Below, one piece after another: positions 21,684-34,230 of a stretch of 64,000 nucleotides of DNA. Source of the DNA: Hippophae tibetana (taxonomy: Eukaryota > Streptophyta > Magnoliopsida > Rosales > Elaeagnaceae). The position numbers and the translations under genes are program-made. The stretch is from contig CM072807.1 in NCBI GenBank assembly GCA_037013495.1, positions 6,772,001-6,836,000 on the forward strand. The letters run 5' to 3'. The notes beneath the pieces are model-generated. The model had not been told where the DNA came from. It searched no databases and saw only the letters and a program-made list of their open reading frames with translations. Position 1 is the first letter of the stretch, and the number at the start of each line of letters is the position of its first letter.

Positions 21684-24600
21684 CTATTCAAGATCATCAG
21701 AATCTTCTTCTGATTCTTCTTGCGATGATATAATTTGAACCATGTGTTCTGCCCATTCCTCTCGTAAATCATCAAAAATTTGCTGGTCGTAACCCGTCTT
21801 GTTCCAACCGAAGAACTACATGTATTCAAAATCAAAATAAGAATATGATTTCATTAATTTACAAAAACAAACTCAAATATGTTAAAACTTGTATGTATAT
21901 GGGTAAAATATATTACCACATCATCAATTGGAATTTTGATATTTGTGATGATTTCACTCATAAACTTCATGACATAATAACCACACATGACTCCATTATT
22001 TTGTTGTGGAACCTACAAAAAAAAGTGCATGTATACATGAATTTTCATATTCGAACATCCTTATTATTTAATTGTAAAATTAATAAAATTATTAATATTG
22101 AATTGTACATACCATAACTTTTGTCCATATAAGCTTATGAGATTTTTTAAGGACAATGCCCCTAGACTTGTTCCATAACTTCCATGCCCTGTCAAGATAT
22201 AAAACGATTAGTTTTTATTAAATATTACAAAAAAATAATAGAAAAAACTAATATGTAACTAAATATAACTCTTACATTTCAACAACTGCTTTTGTATCTT
22301 TACTCAGTTCTATGAAAGCTGAGTCACAGTACCAAGCATGATTATTGAACATATCAATGATTACCAACATCCAATGATCTTGGCCTTGTTCAAACCTTAA
22401 TGGCCAAGGGATTATCAACTTTTGATTTCTGCTAAGCGTTAATGCTCTATCACATAATTGTTTAGCTCTGATGCTAACATCCTTCTCTTGATATTGATTA
22501 ACATATGAAGAATCATAGAACATTGCTAAATGTGATGAGTGATTATGTTGAAGTTGATAATAGCAAGCCCTATATATGTATATATATAATTAGATAATAT
22601 AAATATAATGTTCTGCATAAATAAAAGAAAACTAACTAGATTGAGGACTCAACTTGTCCACACTTGAATTATACTTAAATCGATCATTTGATATTCAAAT
22701 ATTTGCAACAAGCACTCAATCGATATATAAGTTTGGCCGATGTCTACACCAGAAATTTCAATAGGAAGTGGCACAGTCCATCCATCATTTATGCTAGATG
22801 CCCTCCCAACAATAGTCATCAAACTGCCAAGATTTCTACTGAATTGTAACGCATAAGTATGACTATACTTTTTCCAAGGCTTCTTCTTGAATGACTTGGT
22901 GCACGATGATTGACCACTAGTCATAGATTTAGCACGAGATACTTGCTTGGTATCTCTTAAATGTGATGCATTTAAGAGTTTTGGTATAATAGACTACCAA
23001 AAAAGTATCATATATGTATTTTTAGTAACAATATAAGATCACATTAAATAATAGTAGTAAACAAGTGTTATTTTTTAAGTTAAAAAATAGTACCATGTCA
23101 AAATTTAGAACAACTTGAATCGACGGCCAAGCCACATACTGTTCAACCGCCCCTTGGACTGTGGTAGCATCAGAAGGCACAGGTAGTGGACAATCATGAA
23201 ACAATGATTGATCAATTACTATTCGCCAATGATTAGGCAAATATTGATTATGAATCATCCGATCATCACTCAATTGTTGTACCGTTCCAATAGCAACATA
23301 GCCCGTTGACGAAGGATGTTTCAACAAACATTTCATATTCTGTAAAAAATTTAAGTGTTATATATAAAAAATAAAACATATAATAAGAATTTAAAAATTA
23401 TAATCTTACCACATATGATTCATCAAATAGAGGAGGACTCTCATATGGGGTAGCTATTGGATGTACATTCTCACCAATATGTTCATCTTGGCTTGATTTA
23501 TGGTAAGAATGTACAGATTGCATTGGAGAAAATGAACCACTACTTGATTGCATGTGCATTCCTGACATATAATGAGGACCAATAGGATGGCTATATCCCA
23601 TACTGGATGTAGTTTGAGCACAATGAGATTGGGTGGATGGCATGCCTGGCATGGATGGTGGCATGCCTGGCATGGATGGTGGCATGCTTGGCATGGATTG
23701 TGGCATGCCTGGAATGGAAGGTGGTATGCCTGGCATGGATGGTTGCATGCTTGGCCAATATGGCATGCCCTGGTTGTAGCATGATGCCATGGCTGACAAT
23801 TGTTGTGATTGATGTTCTTTTAGAGTGGCAATCTCACTCATCACGGAGGCCTTAAAGGAGTTGAATTCTTCTTCAATTTTAGTGTATTTCTCCTTACTTA
23901 CCGTCTGAGGCTTATGTTTTGGAATTTTAAAATACTCCAAAGCACCATCATATTGGCTACCTCCCCTAACACGACCAGGATGATCGCGTCCGATTGCATG
24001 ATATAAAGCATCTCTCCCAGGCTCTTCGATTATTTCACCCCTGTATAGTTTTTCTTGAACAGCTCTCTACAAATAATAAAGCACACAAACATATCATTCA
24101 TTATTACATCAATTATTAAGTATCAGTCAGACTTTTTATCAAACGAAATTACTAACCAACTTATTTAATTGTTCTTCTCCTCGTTGACTCATCGGTCTTG
24201 CATTCTTCGTTTTGGGAGTCTTTGTTTCTATGTACAATTCCATTCGGGTAACAGGTCTACCCAATTCAGCTTCCTACATAAATTAGGAAAATTTTATTAA
24301 CAATGACATGAAATTAAATTGAGAAAAATTAATATAAAAATATTTATAAAATTAAGACAAATTAATAATACCATTCGAAATCTAACTTCAGGATTTGAAG
24401 ACCTCCCAGTACGGTTAGGAAGAATGTTATGCATTTGGACATTCTGGTGATCTTCTCTAATAATTTGAAATTCTTTTGAACGTCTATAATCCATAAAGTC
24501 TTTCCAAACTTGAGGTGTAATCCAGGGGTGTCCTTCAAGGATTTTGTATATCACATTCTCATCAAGTGTTTCCAAATATGGAAACACATAATTTTTTGCC

Positions 24601-24720
24601 AATCTAGAAGTCTTGTATTCCTTCCACGCCTTATTTGCAATCTTATAACACTTGCCCTGCCAATTGTCATCGACTTTGTAATGATTCTGTAAAAACACAG
24701 TACAAAAGATTAGATACAAT

Positions 24721-24753
<33 letters not shown>

Positions 24754-25039
24754 TGATTATAAAATATAAGAGACTTACATAAATGGTTATCCATATTTTA
24801 AACTTTTCTGCATCGGCAACCTCAGACCAATGATTTATATTGATTGGTATACTGGACTTTGCCAGTCGACCAATAGAAGATTTCAATTGTTGACCATTCT
24901 CCCCTAGTGGATTACCAGTAGCATCAAATTTAACGGGTATTCTATCATCTGGGTTAAGTGGAGCATCAGGTATATTCGCCCAACCCCTTCTTTTCAAATA
25001 CCCCAATGGATCATTTGGATCTACAAGCTGAATATCCAT
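21684..25039 (-). CDS. CACTA second gene: Ptta/En-Spm-type domain, Met/Pro repeat, Ulp1-like C48 protease
   Basis: The start at 25039 opens [20 protein letters not shown]. Exons then follow: 24690-24370 ([39 protein letters not shown]), the hallmark of the plant Ptta/En-Spm transposase family; one around 24280-24160; 24060-23400 with a coiled-coil-like [20 protein letters not shown] and a Met/Pro repeat; 23336-23080 ([23 protein letters not shown]8039-like); and 22924-22650. A Ulp1 catalytic core follows: [20 protein letters not shown] (22390-22320), [15 protein letters not shown] (about 22010-21965), then an acidic tail to the stop at 21684. His, Asp and Cys of the triad are present. Exact exon borders were not all fixed. 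The C48 domain would cut SUMO-like conjugates; its role in transposition is unknown. No break was found. Confidence 0.75.
23637..23760 (-). repeat. Met/Pro-rich minisatellite in the CACTA second gene
   Basis: A unit of 24 bases (CATGCCTGGCATGGATGGTGG plus variants) repeats five to six times. On the minus strand it encodes repeats of PSMPGMP and PSIPGMPQ type, in frame with the gene. The unit is a multiple of three and is open in other frames too. Confidence 0.9.
24726..24753. repeat. (TA)n microsatellite in a CACTA intron
   Basis: About 14 TA units lie in the intron between the first and second exons of the CACTA second gene. Confidence 0.9.
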
Positions 25040-25138
25040 GAAATATCTGCAAAAGTGGAGAAATATAAATTAATTGACAATTTTAGGAACACACATATAT
25101 ACAAGAGTTATTACAACAATATAGAACATACATTATGT

Positions 25139-28100
25139 TTAATTAGGTTGTTGATCGTATACATATATTCCTTCACAATCACTACGAGTCCATGTCGAAG
25201 AATCATCATCATCAATTAGATCATCACGTACATTAGGCAATTTATTTGAGAAATTACTAATATTGGTTAATGTATCAAGCATAGAGTCATCATCTTCTAC
25301 AACATCACAATGGTAAAACTCTTTTTGTGGAGGCGTTAACACAACAGACCATATTGGATCAATTTGATCGCTCACGTAAAATACTTGCTTTGCATGAAGT
25401 GCTAACGTGAAAGGATCATCTGTGTGACTTATCCTGGATAAATTTACAAGAGTAAATCCAAAATCATCTATTTTATATCCAACATTGATAACATCTTCGA
25501 CCCAATCACACAAGAATACTGTCTCATGGAAGACCTCATAATCCAATTCCCAAATCTCTTGTATTATACCATAATATGTTCTATCAGAAAGGACAGGATT
25601 AGCATCTTTTGAACTGGAAAATTGCATAGTTTGTGCAACCATCTGCACCCCACTATTTTGATTTACTCGGACTTTGTCCCTAGCTTGAGTCGTAAACCTC
25701 GATCCATTTATTGTGAAACTATGAAATGAATTGACATCGAATTTTGGGCCATGTGCAAGCCATTGTAAACTTTCTGATATTTTATGATTGGGTTTCTTGA
25801 GTTCACCTCGAATCTATGTATACAAAAACACAAAATGTGTTTAGAGCAAAGTTTTAAAACATTGAATATATATAGGAGGATACATGCATGATTTTTTGTT
25901 TGTGACACTTACGTGGTTGCGAAACCAATTAATAAGCTCTCGCTTATGTTCATCATACAACCATTTTTCTCCTCCTTTTTTTTATAACGAGGATCGATCT
26001 TCAATAAGTTTAAATGCATCCTGTAACGTTATTAAATATATATTAAGTTATATATCATCATTAATAGTTAAATAAAAGATGAAACAATGAACATCACTTA
26101 CTCTATGTACGGTTGTGCCTCGTTATTATTTACCAAAATGATTCGGTGTGCTTTTTCCCATCGAGTGCGATCAATAAATAATTTCTTACTTCCACCAAGC
26201 ATATGGTTACCTACTTGGATCATGTGACGTTCTAAGAATAACTTGTGCGTAGGATTCCCAATTTCAGTGCAACCACTAAAGTATTCAGAACAAAACTCAA
26301 TGGCCTCTTCAGCAATGTAGCATTCCACCATGCATCCTTCAGGTCTATATCTATTATTTACATATCCTTTAAGGACTTGCATATATCTCTCAAAAGGATA
26401 CATCCACCTTAAGTAAGTAGGACCACATAATTGAACCTCTCGAACTAAATGAACACATAAGTGAATCATTATATCGAAGAAAGAAGGAGGAAAATATTTT
26501 TCAATTAGACACAAAGTTTCTACAATTTCTTTCTGTAAAGAATTTAACTCGCCAATTGATATAGATTTCTTGCATATGGTATTGAAGAATGAACAAAGCC
26601 GAATTATTGATATTCGAACATGTTTTGGAAGAATTGATCTAATAGCAACTGGTAATAACTGTTGCATTAAGATATGACAGTCATGTGATTTCAATCCATA
26701 CAGTCTCTTATCGGTGATAGACACAAAATTTCTTAAGTTGGATGAGTAACCATCAGGAACTTTCACACCTTCCAAACATTTACAAAACACATCCTTCTCT
26801 TTTGTTGACATTGTATATGATGCTGGTGGCAAGTATGTTCGATTCTTATCATTTTCCACCCTTGGTTCCAATTCAGGTCGTATGCCTAGTTTCTTTAAAT
26901 CCAATCTTGCTTTAATGCCATCCTTTGTTTTTCCAGGTATATTAAGTAAAGTGTCAATCAAGCTTTCACATACATTCTTCTCAATGTGCATGACATCTAA
27001 GATGTGACGAATGTGTAGGTCTTTCCAATAAGGCAATTCCCAAAATATTGATTTTTTTTCCAACAACCATTCGGTTCAAAATCTTTTTCATTTTCACCAA
27101 TTTCATTAGTTGACCTCCTTCGTTTCCCAGACTTGGTGAGTTTTTTTTCATCTTTCCATATCGTTTGAATGTCATCCCATTCAATTGCCTTAATATCTCA
27201 ATACCTCGCAAAGGTCGAGTTGTATGATCATGATCTTCTTCACCATCGAACGGTTTCTTTTGGTATCTAAACTTGTGTCCAGATGGCAAAAATCTCCTAT
27301 GTTTTCTATAAGACATCTTTCGTCCGTGAACAAGATACTTTGCAGAAGTTCCATCACTACATATAGGACATCCCTTGTAACCTTTTGTTGCATGTCCTGA
27401 TAAGTTTCCATAGGCAAGAAAATCATTAATTGTCCATAAAAGAACCCCCTTCAAGTTAAAGTATTCTTCTTTATATGCATCGTAAACATTTACACCATCA
27501 TTCTACAACGTCTTTAAATCATCTATCAGAGGCTGCAAATATACATCAATATCAACACCAGGTTGTTTCGGTCCTGAGATCAATAATGTTAACATCATGA
27601 ATTTTCTTTTCATACACAACCAGGGAGGAAGGTTGTATGTTACCATAATTACTGGCCAACAACTATATCTACTACTGAGGGAACTATGTGGATTAATTCC
27701 ATCAACAGCAATGGCAAGACGTAGATTGCGCGGATCAGATGAAAATTGAGGAGATAAATTATCTACTACTTTCCAATTTGGAGAATCACAAGGATGACGT
27801 AGCACCCCATCATCAGATCGATTATCTGAATGCCAAGTCAACATCTTTGATGTATATTTACTATTGAACAACCTTTGAAAGCGAGGGATCGGAGGAAAGT
27901 ACCAAAGAACCTTTGTAGGCACGCCTTTCTTATGTGTTGTATCATTTGTACCATGCTTCCATCTCGATTCTTTACACATAGGACAATCATGTAATGTCTC
28001 ATATTCTTTTCTATAAAGAATGCAATCATTAGGACAAGGGTGAATCTTATGATATTCCATGCCAAATCGACTAAGAGATTTCTTCACTTCATACATTGAA

Positions 28101-28642
28101 GATGGCAATTCAATACCCTCAGGAAACATATCGACTAGTAGAGTTAGTAATTCTGTGAATCCCTTGTCAGAAAAACCATGTTTTGCCTTGACATTGTACA
28201 AATGAACCAATTCTGACATCTTAGTGTATTTTTTGCATTTTGGATACAACGGTTTTTCGGCATCTTCTATAAGTTTATTAAAGGTTTCGGGATCATCCCC
28301 GCGTAATTCATCTTCAACACCACGAAACATATTTTCTGTCTGTACATTATGATATGATGTATGTAATCCACCCACATTCTTATTATACTTTTCTCCATGA
28401 GTATTATCAATATTTTCTCCATGATAATACCAACATTTATAGCTCAATAGAATACCATTACGGATAAGGTGATACTTAACCTCATCAAATTCATGAAATC
28501 GCTCATTTTTACATTTAACGCATGGGCATCGAATCATACTACTTCCAGTATTACTAGTTCTACAAGCAAATTCCATGAAACTTTCAACTCCAGAAATATA
28601 GTCTTGCTCAATTCTACACTTTGACATCCAAGATTTGTCCAT
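25139..28642 (-). pseudogene. CACTA TNP2-like transposase gene, degenerate
   Basis: The start at 28642 opens MDKSWMSKCRIEQDYISGVE. The transposase-associated N-terminal domain has RCPCVKCKNERFH and YHLIRNGILLSYKCWYYHG. The TNP2 domain follows (CILYRKEYETLHDCPMCKES, RLFNSKYTSKMLTWHSDNRS, AIAVDGINPHSSLSSRYSCW, then GCPICSDGTSAKYL). DUF4218 follows (27066-26098: HILDVMHIEKNVCESL, FDIMIHLCVHLVREVQLCGP, YMQVLKGYVNNRYRPEGCMV) and a DUF4216-like C-terminus (25816-25139: YYGIIQEIWELDYEVF, DDPFTLALHAKQVFYVSD). A TAG at 27503-27505 interrupts LKTL/NDGVNV in the same frame. Frame changes occur at T8 runs 27141-27148 and 27052-27059, and probably at 25976-25983. As read it cannot make a full transposase, unless the homopolymer shifts are sequencing errors; the TAG would remain. 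Confidence 0.9.
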
Positions 28643-29617
28643 TTTCTATTAATGACATTAATTAAACATATTACTTAATTATGTATTATTATATATAAAT
28701 TTCCTAATTATTAGAATATATATCAAAACATACATAATGCAAAATAGTTATCATTTTAATCATTTTACAAAACCATTTATATACAAATTAAAAAATAAGC
28801 AGTTCATGTTTCATGAATATATATATAAAAACCAATCACGCGGTTGATTCTAATTTCTAAGCATGTTACTATATCATAATTACAAAGTAATATTAATTAT
28901 ACGTATAAATTTATCCACGCAAACCCACAAAACATTTCACATATTATTGAATACATACAAGTAATAATTCAAACATTATTATTACAAGCAAACAAAAAAA
29001 CATAACTAAATCAAAAATTTATACAAAAATACGCTGTTCGATTAACGAAATACATTTACACGCTGATAAATTAGCACAAATTAAACGCTGTTCACTTTAT
29101 TTCGACTATAAAAAAGTCACTTTGTAATATTAATAATAATAGATCACAAACCCTTTTTGATTTATCCTACTTGTCACAAGCATATGTATTTTACAAATTA
29201 TCACAACCTCCGGTTTTTAACTCATACTTATATAAGTTAAGATCAGCCTTGGATCATCCCATTTTATTAAAAATGAAATAAAGAATTATTTGGTTCTACT
29301 GCACGAAATATTGCACTCCAAATTAAGACATAAGAACATTCATATTTCGGGAATTAATCAATGGAATACCCATACGCAGATTTTAACATTTTGCTATTAA
29401 AAAAAGAAGAACTGACAGATAATATTGTGAGAAGAGAAAACTTACAAACGTCCGTTCAAATGGTGGTTGGAGGTGGCCGGAAATGTAGAACGAAGGTGGC
29501 GCACGGTTAAGATTTTGGGAGAAAAGTGACTCGAGTGAGGAAAGGAGAGGAAGAAGTAGATCGAAAACTGGAAATCTGCGTACTAAATGAGATGTTAGGG
29601 CATATATTAGGTGGATA
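28643..29617 (-). promoter_or_regulatory. Leader/promoter segment of the CACTA transposase gene
   Basis: This is non-coding, AT-rich sequence between the transposase start and the right subterminal array, expected to hold the element's promoter. No TATA box or other motif can be singled out with confidence. Confidence 0.35.
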
Positions 29618-29803
29618 GCGTCGGTTGTCCACGTCAACCGACGCTATGTTAGGTGGATAGCGTCGGTTGTCCACGTCAACCGACGCTATCCACCTAACAT
29701 AGCGTCGGTTGACGTAGACAACCGACTTTAAATTCATTCAAAGTCGGTTTTTTGTAAAAACCGACTTTAGACATCGACTTATATACCCCTTTTTGTAGTA
29801 GTG
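29618..29803 (-). repeat. CACTA right terminal inverted repeat and subterminal motif array
   Basis: GATAGCGTCGGTTG and its complement CAACCGACGCTAT alternate from 29618 to 29740, forming nested palindromes with GTCCACGTC spacers. AAAGTCGGTTTTTT and the terminal CACTACTACAAAAA (minus strand) close the element. Confidence 0.88.
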
Positions 29804-29858
29804 TTCAGATGAAAAGGTAAACATGGCTTGTTAGAACTTGTTGTTTTCATAGGATATG

Positions 29859-30552
29859 TGTTGGAAATGAATTTAAATAAAAAATATTTTTTATTATTTT
29901 ATAATCATTATTTCATAAATTATGTAACTGTCATTTTCATAATTATATGGTTATTATTTTTATGACCGTTATTTTCATAATTATGTGACCGTTATTTTTA
30001 TGACCATTATTTTTATAATTATGTGACCGTTACTTTTATAACCGTTATTTTCATAATTATGTGGCCATTAATTTTATGACCGTTATTCTCATAATTATGC
30101 GACCGTTACTTTTATGATCGTTATTTTCATAATTATTTGTCCGTTATTTTTATAATTATATGACCGTTACACATATTTTTTCCACTATAAAAAGGGGCAA
30201 TAACCCTTAGTTTAGAATATAACTTAACAACTCAAAAACGCTTCTACGGTTCTTTATAGAAAAACTAAAGAAAAAAAAATTTCAGAATTATTTTATCAGA
30301 TTTCCGAGCAACATAAATATTTGAGAGGTGTAGTATTCCGAACTTCATCAGTTCAGTGAAGTTCCGAGACAGAAAATGATTCTGGGCTGTTTTATTCTAG
30401 GGACGACGAGGCTGTGTTTGCTTGCACAAATTTGGGTAGAGCCGCGAAACGTCTTAAAGAGAGCGACCTAGTCCGCGACTCAACCCAAGCAGTTCATTTC
30501 AGGTTATCGGTAATATTGTTCTTACATAGTTTTTCACATATTTGTTCCAACA
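29859..30552 (+). repeat. 5' LTR with internal GACCGTTA tandem array
   Basis: The U3 half (29920-30170) is built of about ten degenerate repeats of 23-27 bp with the pattern ATTATGTGACCGTTATTTT. A TATA-like stretch (CACTATAAAAAGGGG) lies at 30182-30196, a plausible promoter for the element. Confidence 0.92.
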
Positions 30553-30576
30553 ATTTTAAGACGTATTCTATCTGCC

Positions 30577-33500
30577 ATGTCTACTGAAATGTTAATTGCT
30601 GATATCAACAAACCATTTCGTTTTGAAGAACTACACTTTAAAAATGGAGACAAAAAAATGTTATTCTTCTTAACCATGTAAACTGTCGCTTTTGTTCTTA
30701 TTATTGAAAAACCAACACTACCTAATTCTCATACTGAAGTTACAATAAAGGATTTAAACACCTGGATAGAAAATCATTTTCTATGCAAAAAAAAAATTAT
30801 TCTTAATGGATTAGCTAATGACTTGTATGACTATTATAATTTTGATAAGTTTGCTAAGGAAATTTGGAATGCACTTCAAAAAAGTACGACACTGAGGAAG
30901 CTGGAACTAAGAAGTATGATGTCAGTAGATACATGAAGTATCAAATGATTGATGACAATTCTGTGGAAGCTCAATCACACGAACTGCAGAAGATAACACG
31001 TGAAATAACTTCTGAAGGTATGACTTTAGATGAACAATTTCAAGTAGCTGTTATTATAGATAAATTACCCCATGCTTAGAAAGATTTTAAGAATACACTT
31101 AGACATAAAACTAAGAAATTTTCTTTAGAAAGTCTTATAACCCGTTTAAGAATAGAAGAAGAAGCCCGAAAATAAGACAAAAGAGATGAAGTTCTCGTTG
31201 TCTCAAACAATAGTACCAATAAGAAACCCTCATCTACAATTTTGAAACCTAAAGATAGAAATATGAAAACTCAGAATCACAATAATAACCAAAACCACAA
31301 CCACCAAAATAGAAACAAAAACTATCCTCTACAGAATGGACCTTAACCCCCTTAAGGAATAACACATTCATGTGTTATAGTTGTAACAGACCTGACCACT
31401 TGGCCAGGAGCTATTGGAATATGAATCGTCCTATCCCATAGGCGAACCTTACCGAAGATCAACTTATTGCTATGATATCTGAAGTCAATTTTGTTGATGG
31501 ATCCGAAGGATGGTGGGTGGACACTGGTGCTTCTCGCCATGTTCGCTATAATCGAGACATGTTCAAGTCCTATTCTGAGTCTGAGGATAAGAAAGTGTTG
31601 GTGGGCGACTCCCACTCCACTAAAGTTTTTGGTACTGGTGAGGTGGAATTGAAGTTTACCTTTGGAAAGACTATCATCTTGAAAGATGTCTTGCATACTC
31701 CAGAGATGAGAAAGAACTTAGTTTCGGGATATCTTCTTTACAAAACTGGGTTTACTCAAACTATAGGGGTTGATTTATATACAATTACTAAAAATAATAT
31801 TTTTTGTTAGGAAAGGGTACGCCACTAATGACATGTTTAAATTGAATGTTGAGTTCCTTTAATATTTGGCATGCTAGACTTTGTCATGTTAATAAACGCA
31901 TAATCAAGAACATGAGTAGCTTAGAACTAATTCTTAAACTATCTTTGAATGATTTTGGAAAAATGTGACTTTTATAGTCAAACTAAAATAACAAAAACTT
32001 CACATAAGTCAATAGTTAGAGAATCTGAACCTTTAGAATTAATACATTATGACATATGTGAACTTGATGGAAATTTAACAAGAAATGGGAAATACTATTT
32101 TATAACTTTTATAGATGACTGTTCAGATTCCCTTATGTATATCTAATGAAAAATAAAAGTGAAGCATTTGACATTAAAATATTTATGACTGAGATTGAGA
32201 ATCAACTTAACAGAAAAATAAAAATGTTTCGAAGTGATAGAGGCATTGAATATGATTCCAATATCTTTAATGATTTTTATAAAACTCATGGAATCATTCA
32301 TGAAAAAAACTGCACCTTATTCTCCTGAAATGAATGGCAAAGCTGAAAGAAAAATAGAACTATTACTGAGTGAGTTATTACAATTTTATTAAACTCTGGT
32401 GCTGCTTCCCATTGATGGGAGGAAATTTTATTAATTGTTTGCTATGTGCTAAATAGAGTGCCTAAATCTACTAGTAAAATTTCACCATCTGAAATTTTGA
32501 AAAATAAGAAACTTAACTTATTTTAAAACTTGGGGTTGTTTAGTCTATGTTAGGATCCCCGATCCTTAAAAGAAATAAAACTTACTAGTAGAACATACGA
32601 ATGTGTATTCATAGCATATGTTGTGAATAGTAAAGCTTATAAATTCTATGACTTTAATGATCATAGTTATAGAATCAAATGATGTTAACTACTATGAACA
32701 TAGGTTTCCATTTAAATTGAAGAATAGTAGGGGCTCGTCTTCTAGTTGTTTACCCATAACTAGAACTATTGAACAAAATGAAGAATTAAACACTGAAATT
32801 AGAAGAAGTAAACCAACTCGAACCCTTAAAGATTTTAGGTCAGATTTTTATGCTTATACCTTAGAGGAAGATCCCCAAATTCGTAAAGAATCATTCTCTT
32901 CTTTAGATGCCAACTTATGGGAATAAACCATAAATGATGAAATGGACTCTTATGAGTATAATAAAACTTGGCATTTAGTTGACTTACCTCATGGTTGTAA
33001 AAACATAGGATGTAAATGGATACAAAAGAAGAAATTAAAACTCGATGGTACTATTGAAAAGTACAAAGCTCGTATTGTAGTTAAATGGTATAGGCAAAGG
33101 GAAAATGTAGATTTATTTGATACCTTTTCACCAGTCACAAGAATAACTTCCATACGTGTACTTTTTCCTCTTGCTGCTATCCATGATTTAGTAGTACATC
33201 AAATGGATGTTATAAATGATGATTTAGAAGAAGAAATTTATATGGATCAACCTGAAGGTTTTGTTATCCCAAGTCAAGAAAATAAAGTTTGTAAACTAGA
33301 TAAATCTCTTTATGGTCTAAAACAAGCACCTAAGCAATGACATGAAGAATTTGATAATATAGTTATCCCACATGAATTCAAAATGAATGAAAGTAACAAA
33401 TGCATTTATTATAAATTAGAAGATAACATTTGCACTATTATATGTGGATGACATGCTTATTGTTGGATCAAATATTCATGTTGTGAACCATGTGAAAACT

Positions 33501-34230
33501 TTGTTAAGTGCTAATTTTGATATGAAAGATCTCAGAGAAGTGAGTGTAATCTTTGGTATAAAGATAAGTAGGTCTGAAAAGGGAATTTCTCTAGATCAGT
33601 CTCACTACATTGAGAAGATTTTAAAGAAATATAATTACTTTAACTACAAACCTGCATTTACTCCTTATGATCCTAGTGTAAAATTGTTCAAGAACATTGG
33701 AGACGGTGTTAGACAAACTGAGTATGCGAGCATCATTGGTAGCTTATATTATGTTACTGATTGCACTAGACCAAACATAGTTTATATTGTGGGATTACTA
33801 TGTAGGTTTACCAGTAGACCTAGTGTAGAGCATTGGAATGCTATTGAAAGGGTTATGAGATACCTTAAGATAACTATATACCTTGGATTACATTATAAAA
33901 AGTTTCCCGCTGTTCTAGAAGGATACATCGATGCAGATTGGAACATTTTATTAGAAGACTCCAAATCAACTAGCAGTTATATATTTAACATAGCTGGTGG
34001 AGTTGTTTCTTGGAAGTCTAAGTAATAGACAATATTAGCTCAATTTACGATGGAGTTTGAAATGATAGCACTAGCTACTATTAGTGAAGAAACAGGCTAG
34101 TTAAGAAGTATGTTAGCTGAGATCCCTTTATGGGAAAGATCGATACCAGCTGTCCTGATCCACTGCGATAGTACCGCGGCTATTGCAAAGATTTAGAGCC
34201 GTTATAACAACGGTAAGAGATGACAGATAC
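30577..34230 (+). pseudogene. Copia gag-pol, degenerate
   Basis: Gag starts at 30577 (MSTEMLIADINKPFRFEEL) and includes LANDLYDYYNFDKFAKEIW and YMKYQMIDDNSVEAQSHEL. A knuckle near 31372 reads CYSCNRPDHLARSY, with Tyr at the last zinc position. Protease follows at 31472-31810 (WWVDTGASRHV), integrase at about 31870-32500 (FITFIDDCSD, FRSDRG), RT at 32942-33500 (YKARIVVKWY, SLYGLKQAPKQ, YVDD at 33441-33452), then DCTRPNIVYIVGLL and RNase H to about 34200. Stops at the end of gag, in the protease/integrase link, within integrase and between RT blocks make it non-functional. Confidence 0.9.

Larger units (their letters stand above)
20552..29803 (-). mobile_element. Complete CACTA (En/Spm) DNA transposon, 9252 bp
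   Basis: The left end opens CACTGCTACAATAATGGGTA at 20552. The right end, read on the minus strand from 29803, opens CACTACTACAAAAAGGGGTA, giving matched terminal inverted repeats. The 3-bp target duplication TTC is at 20549-20551 and 29804-29806, as expected for CACTA. Both ends carry arrays of a GTCGGTT motif in both orientations. Two genes are encoded on the minus strand: a TNP2-like transposase next to the right end and a second multi-exon gene next to the left end. The insertion splits a GAUT exon; joining the flanks restores a continuous VDNPSDEK exon with its GT donor. Confidence 0.96.

Noticed and set aside
23572..23855. Plus-strand frames rich in Trp-His-Ala-Trp and Cys-Leu-Ala-Trp repeats
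   Set aside because: They are antisense or alternate-frame readings of the Met/Pro minisatellite in the minus-strand CACTA gene.
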